From JAHEGP01 sp963751595 (lineage in GTDB: Bacteria; Pseudomonadota; Gammaproteobacteria; Pseudomonadales; JAHEGP01), in assembly GCA_963751595.1 (NCBI GenBank), contig CAVVVC010000001.1, forward strand, positions 558,001 through 622,000: DNA of 64,000 nucleotides, written 5' to 3'. Shown in pieces: positions 61,894 through 64,000 of the stretch. Each line of letters opens with the position of its first letter. Position 1 is the stretch's first letter. A model generated the notes under the pieces. That model made no database searches. It was not told the origin of the DNA and saw only the letters and a list, made by a program, of their open reading frames with translations. Position numbers and translations under genes: made by a program.

Positions 61894-63336
61894 CTAGGCG
61901 TATTCCTGGCCCAGGAGCTGGGTCAGGAGTGGCAGTGCCTCGGAGGTATCGACGATCTGTCCGTCATGGCAGAACCCCACCAACTGAAAAGGGGCTTCGG
62001 GGCTCAGCGCCTGACCCGCCACCTGGTCGGGGGTGATAGTGTGCTGGCCGAGTTGCTCCTGCGTCTGCCAGGCCACATCCGGATACACATGGTAGGGAAG
62101 CTCGGAGCAGGTGATTTCGTCAATGGTCTGCACCTCGAAATTGAAGTCGTATTCCTTGCCGACCTGACGAAAGGCGCGCAGCAGCGATGCGCGCTTCTGT
62201 TCCGGCGAGAGACCCCGGGGCCGCAGCACGGCAAGGTCGTCGATATTGAGAAAATCGGTTAGGGTTCTGAGTTCAACCCCCGTCCGCAACGCTTCCAGAA
62301 CGGAGCGACCGGCCTTCACGTCGGCCTCGCAGGATGCGAAGCGCGGCTGTTGGAACAGGGGGTCACTGAACAGGTCCAGCGCAGCCAGCTCCACCCCATT
62401 GCCGACCCACAGCGCGACGTGGCCAAAGTGTCCGGGTATGAATTTGTCGGTAAGCCTGAAAGGGGTCTTTTCCAGCAACAGGTCCAGGGGTTGCAGGTTG
62501 GCTTGCAGGCGCTGTTCCAGCGCGGTGTCTTGCCAGAGTTTGCCCTTGCGTATCTCGACCAGGCCGACACTGTTGCCGAAGAGTTCGCTGATCTTGCCGG
62601 CGGTGTCTTTTCCCAGTTCATACAGCGAATCCATTATCCGCTCTTTCCACAGCCGGGAGGTGGACGGCAAGCGTTCCTGTAACAGGGCATTGTTTGCATA
62701 GCGATAGGCTGCACTCGCTCCCACCGCCATCTGCAGAAAATCGACCTCGGGATCGTTGGCTGCCGCCAGCGTATCTGCGGCGTCTTCGTAGGCTTCCAGC
62801 AAGGCTTTGAGGCGGGCCTGCTGCTCGCTCGAGTTCAGCTCTCTCAGCATTTGAATGATCCCGGCCTCGACCAAGCCCTGCTCCTCGACATCGAGCATCA
62901 AGCGACGCAGGCGACTGTCTTCCAGCACAGTGCGCATCGCCAGGTGGTTGTCGTACAGGGTCAGCGCAGCCACCAGGGATATCAGCAAGACTTTCTCTCG
63001 CAGCAGTGCATCGATTTGCCAATCCCTGAGTTGATGCTGGTCGACAGGCACCAGCGGCAAATAGCGTTTGCCCAGTTCGATCAGGCGTTGCTGCAGGCGC
63101 AGGTAGGTGCTGCGGCCATCCCGCATCGTTCGCAGTGAACGTGCGTTCACCGGACTCGATTCGGGCAATTGTTGGTATTTGGCGAGCAGGGCCGTGATGG
63201 TTTCCTGGCCCTTGCTGGTAGCCGCCAGACAGATCTTGAGTTCGTCCAGGGAAGCCTGGGCATCGGCACGCAGCCAGTCATTCCTTTTCTGCGGAGGCTG
63301 TTCCAGCAGGGCGCCGGGGATGATGGTGTCGGGCAT
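61894..63336 (-). CDS. YiiX/YebB-like cysteine hydrolase with a long helical N-terminal region
   Basis: A 480-residue protein without a signal. Residues 1-270 are helical (RLIELGKRYLPLVPVDQHQL and similar) and unlike known enzymes. From about 290 comes a permuted NlpC/P60-type hydrolase of the YiiX/YebB group: FIPGHFGHVALWVGNGVEL (active His), then DIDDLAVLRP-like NIDDLAVLRPRGLS and IDEITCSELPYHVYPDV (active Cys). YiiX itself is a ~200-residue secreted protein, so this form is a long variant. The substrate may be a lipid or peptide ester (inference). Confidence 0.75.
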   Translation of the reverse strand: MPDTIIPGALLEQPPQKRNDWLRADAQASLDELKICLAATSKGQETITALLAKYQQLPESSPVNARSLRTMRDGRSTYLRLQQRLIELGKRYLPLVPVDQHQLRDWQIDALLREKVLLISLVAALTLYDNHLAMRTVLEDSRLRRLMLDVEEQGLVEAGIIQMLRELNSSEQQARLKALLEAYEDAADTLAAANDPEVDFLQMAVGASAAYRYANNALLQERLPSTSRLWKERIMDSLYELGKDTAGKISELFGNSVGLVEIRKGKLWQDTALEQRLQANLQPLDLLLEKTPFRLTDKFIPGHFGHVALWVGNGVELAALDLFSDPLFQQPRFASCEADVKAGRSVLEALRTGVELRTLTDFLNIDDLAVLRPRGLSPEQKRASLLRAFRQVGKEYDFNFEVQTIDEITCSELPYHVYPDVAWQTQEQLGQHTITPDQVAGQALSPEAPFQLVGFCHDGQIVDTSEALPLLTQLLGQEYA

Positions 63337-63463
63337 AGGTCCACCCGGCAGGATTAGCTGCCGGCTCTTTGATTATTTTCAGACCGTAATGATCGCGCTT
63401 TCAGGCCCCTATTTGAAGGGGTAAATTCGCGCAGAACATGGCCGGGGAGGGCGCAGCCCTCGA

Positions 63464-63485
63464 TGCGCCACCGGCCGGTGGCGCA
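63464..63485. promoter_or_regulatory. Perfect 22-bp palindrome upstream of the Cache-domain gene
   Basis: Two 11-base half-sites, TGCGCCACCGG and its exact complement, without a spacer. It lies between divergent genes, 135 bp before the Cache gene start. It could be a regulator site or a transcription-stopping hairpin; there is no T run on either side. Confidence 0.45.
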
Positions 63486-63619
63486 ACGCTGATTGCAATT
63501 AAGAATAGCCTTTCAAATAAAAGGGTGAAAGAATAGGCCAGCGTCAGGTACACGCTCGCTTATTGACGGTGCGCGTGCCGGCGACTCGATCTAATAATGA
63601 CTAAAAATGGGTGAAAACG

Positions 63620-64000
63620 ATGAAAAATGTAATGCAGCTAGGGTTTGCTCTGGTATTGGGTTTGTTTCTCGCAGGTGCAAGCTTTGCGGCGGACGAGGCG
63701 GCGATAAAGGCCAATGTCGACGGTGTCGCAGAGGGGATCAACGGGGGCAAGGACCCAGCCGGTTACACGGCGGGTGATTACGACCCCTACGTCTTCGTTA
63801 TGGAGGCCGATGGCGGCCTTATCGTACATCCGAGCCTGCAGGGTAAGAGCCTGAATACGGACAAGTTCAGCCCGGTGTATAACGCGCTGGTGAAAGCTAC
63901 CCCGGGGGGCAACTGGGTTGAGTACGAGTGGCAGGGAGCACAGAAAAAATCCTATGTCAGAGAGACTGCCAGCGGACTGATCGTGGGTAGCGGTTACACC
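63620..64000 (+). CDS. Exported Cache-domain protein, cut by the window edge
   Basis: The ATG at 63620 opens a signal peptide (FALVLGLFLAGASFAAD) and a small-molecule-binding Cache domain of the single-Cache type (VFVMEADGGLIVHPSLQGKS, then VNALVKATPGG-like NALVKATPGGNWVEYEW and KKSYVRETASGLIVG). The frame is open at position 64000. Such proteins are either soluble periplasmic sensors or the extracellular part of chemoreceptors and kinases; the end of the gene is needed to decide. Confidence 0.75.
   Translation, partial: MKNVMQLGFALVLGLFLAGASFAADEAAIKANVDGVAEGINGGKDPAGYTAGDYDPYVFVMEADGGLIVHPSLQGKSLNTDKFSPVYNALVKATPGGNWVEYEWQGAQKKSYVRETASGLIVGSGYT

Overview
The window is a 64 kb chromosomal segment of a Gram-negative bacterium, most likely a marine or halotolerant gammaproteobacterium (inference). 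It is rich in lipoprotein and outer-membrane genes (an OprB porin, an AsmA-family protein, an outer-membrane barrel), in sodium-linked or osmolyte carriers (SLC1-like, BCCT, SSS) and in sulfatases. Most of it is GC-rich and gene-dense. The stretch from about 22.5 to 29.4 kb is visibly more AT-rich and full of broken genes, which suggests acquired and decaying DNA. I saw no rRNA, tRNA or CRISPR array.

Layout. 0-4.6 kb is a minus-strand operon: exported DUF1028 protein, SLC1-type carrier fused to a family-3 solute-binding domain, lipoprotein glutaminase. The first two overlap by ATGA. 4.8-7.7 kb is a DUF4239 / AIM24 / UrtA-like binding-protein operon. 8-9.6 kb is a phospholipase D lipoprotein. 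10.2-20.8 kb is a mixed region with an AraC regulator, a sulfatase with a nonsense codon, a serine hydrolase, an OprB porin, a VOC protein and a class II aldolase. 21-32 kb holds an AraC regulator beside a decayed sulfur-ester cluster: alkylsulfatase with two frameshifts, DUF1254/DUF1214 gene split by an IS200-type element, arylsulfatase with a damaged signal-peptide region. An acid phosphatase and a barrel protein follow. 32-43 kb holds DacB, a serine hydrolase, an AsmA-family protein, a RibD-type reductase, a proline-repeat lipoprotein and a pirin.

43.4-49 kb is a second unusual transport operon: BCCT carrier, a membrane-tethered protein made of an OpuAC-type and a TAXI-type binding domain, and a universal stress protein, again with an ATGA overlap. 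A 1.7 kb insertion sequence with perfect 16-bp ends and a 6-bp duplication (GAAATA) has entered the first codons of the BCCT gene. It did not break the frame: its own end supplies a new ATG and N-terminus. 49-64 kb holds DUF1993, a deleted GST-like gene, panD, a BrnT-type toxin/antitoxin pair, fasciclin, CHAD, MscS, sulfotransferase, DUF2256, truncated haemoglobin, a metalloprotease-like protein, an internally duplicated exported protein, an SSS symporter, a YiiX-like cysteine hydrolase and the start of a Cache-domain protein.

The most distinctive theme is two separate loci where a secondary carrier, a type that normally works alone, is fused or translationally coupled to solute-binding domains that are predicted to be periplasmic and membrane-tethered. 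Two families of short non-coding dispersed repeats (one MITE-like with three copies, one with two) sit near the decayed genes and lie side by side at 52.1-52.4 kb.
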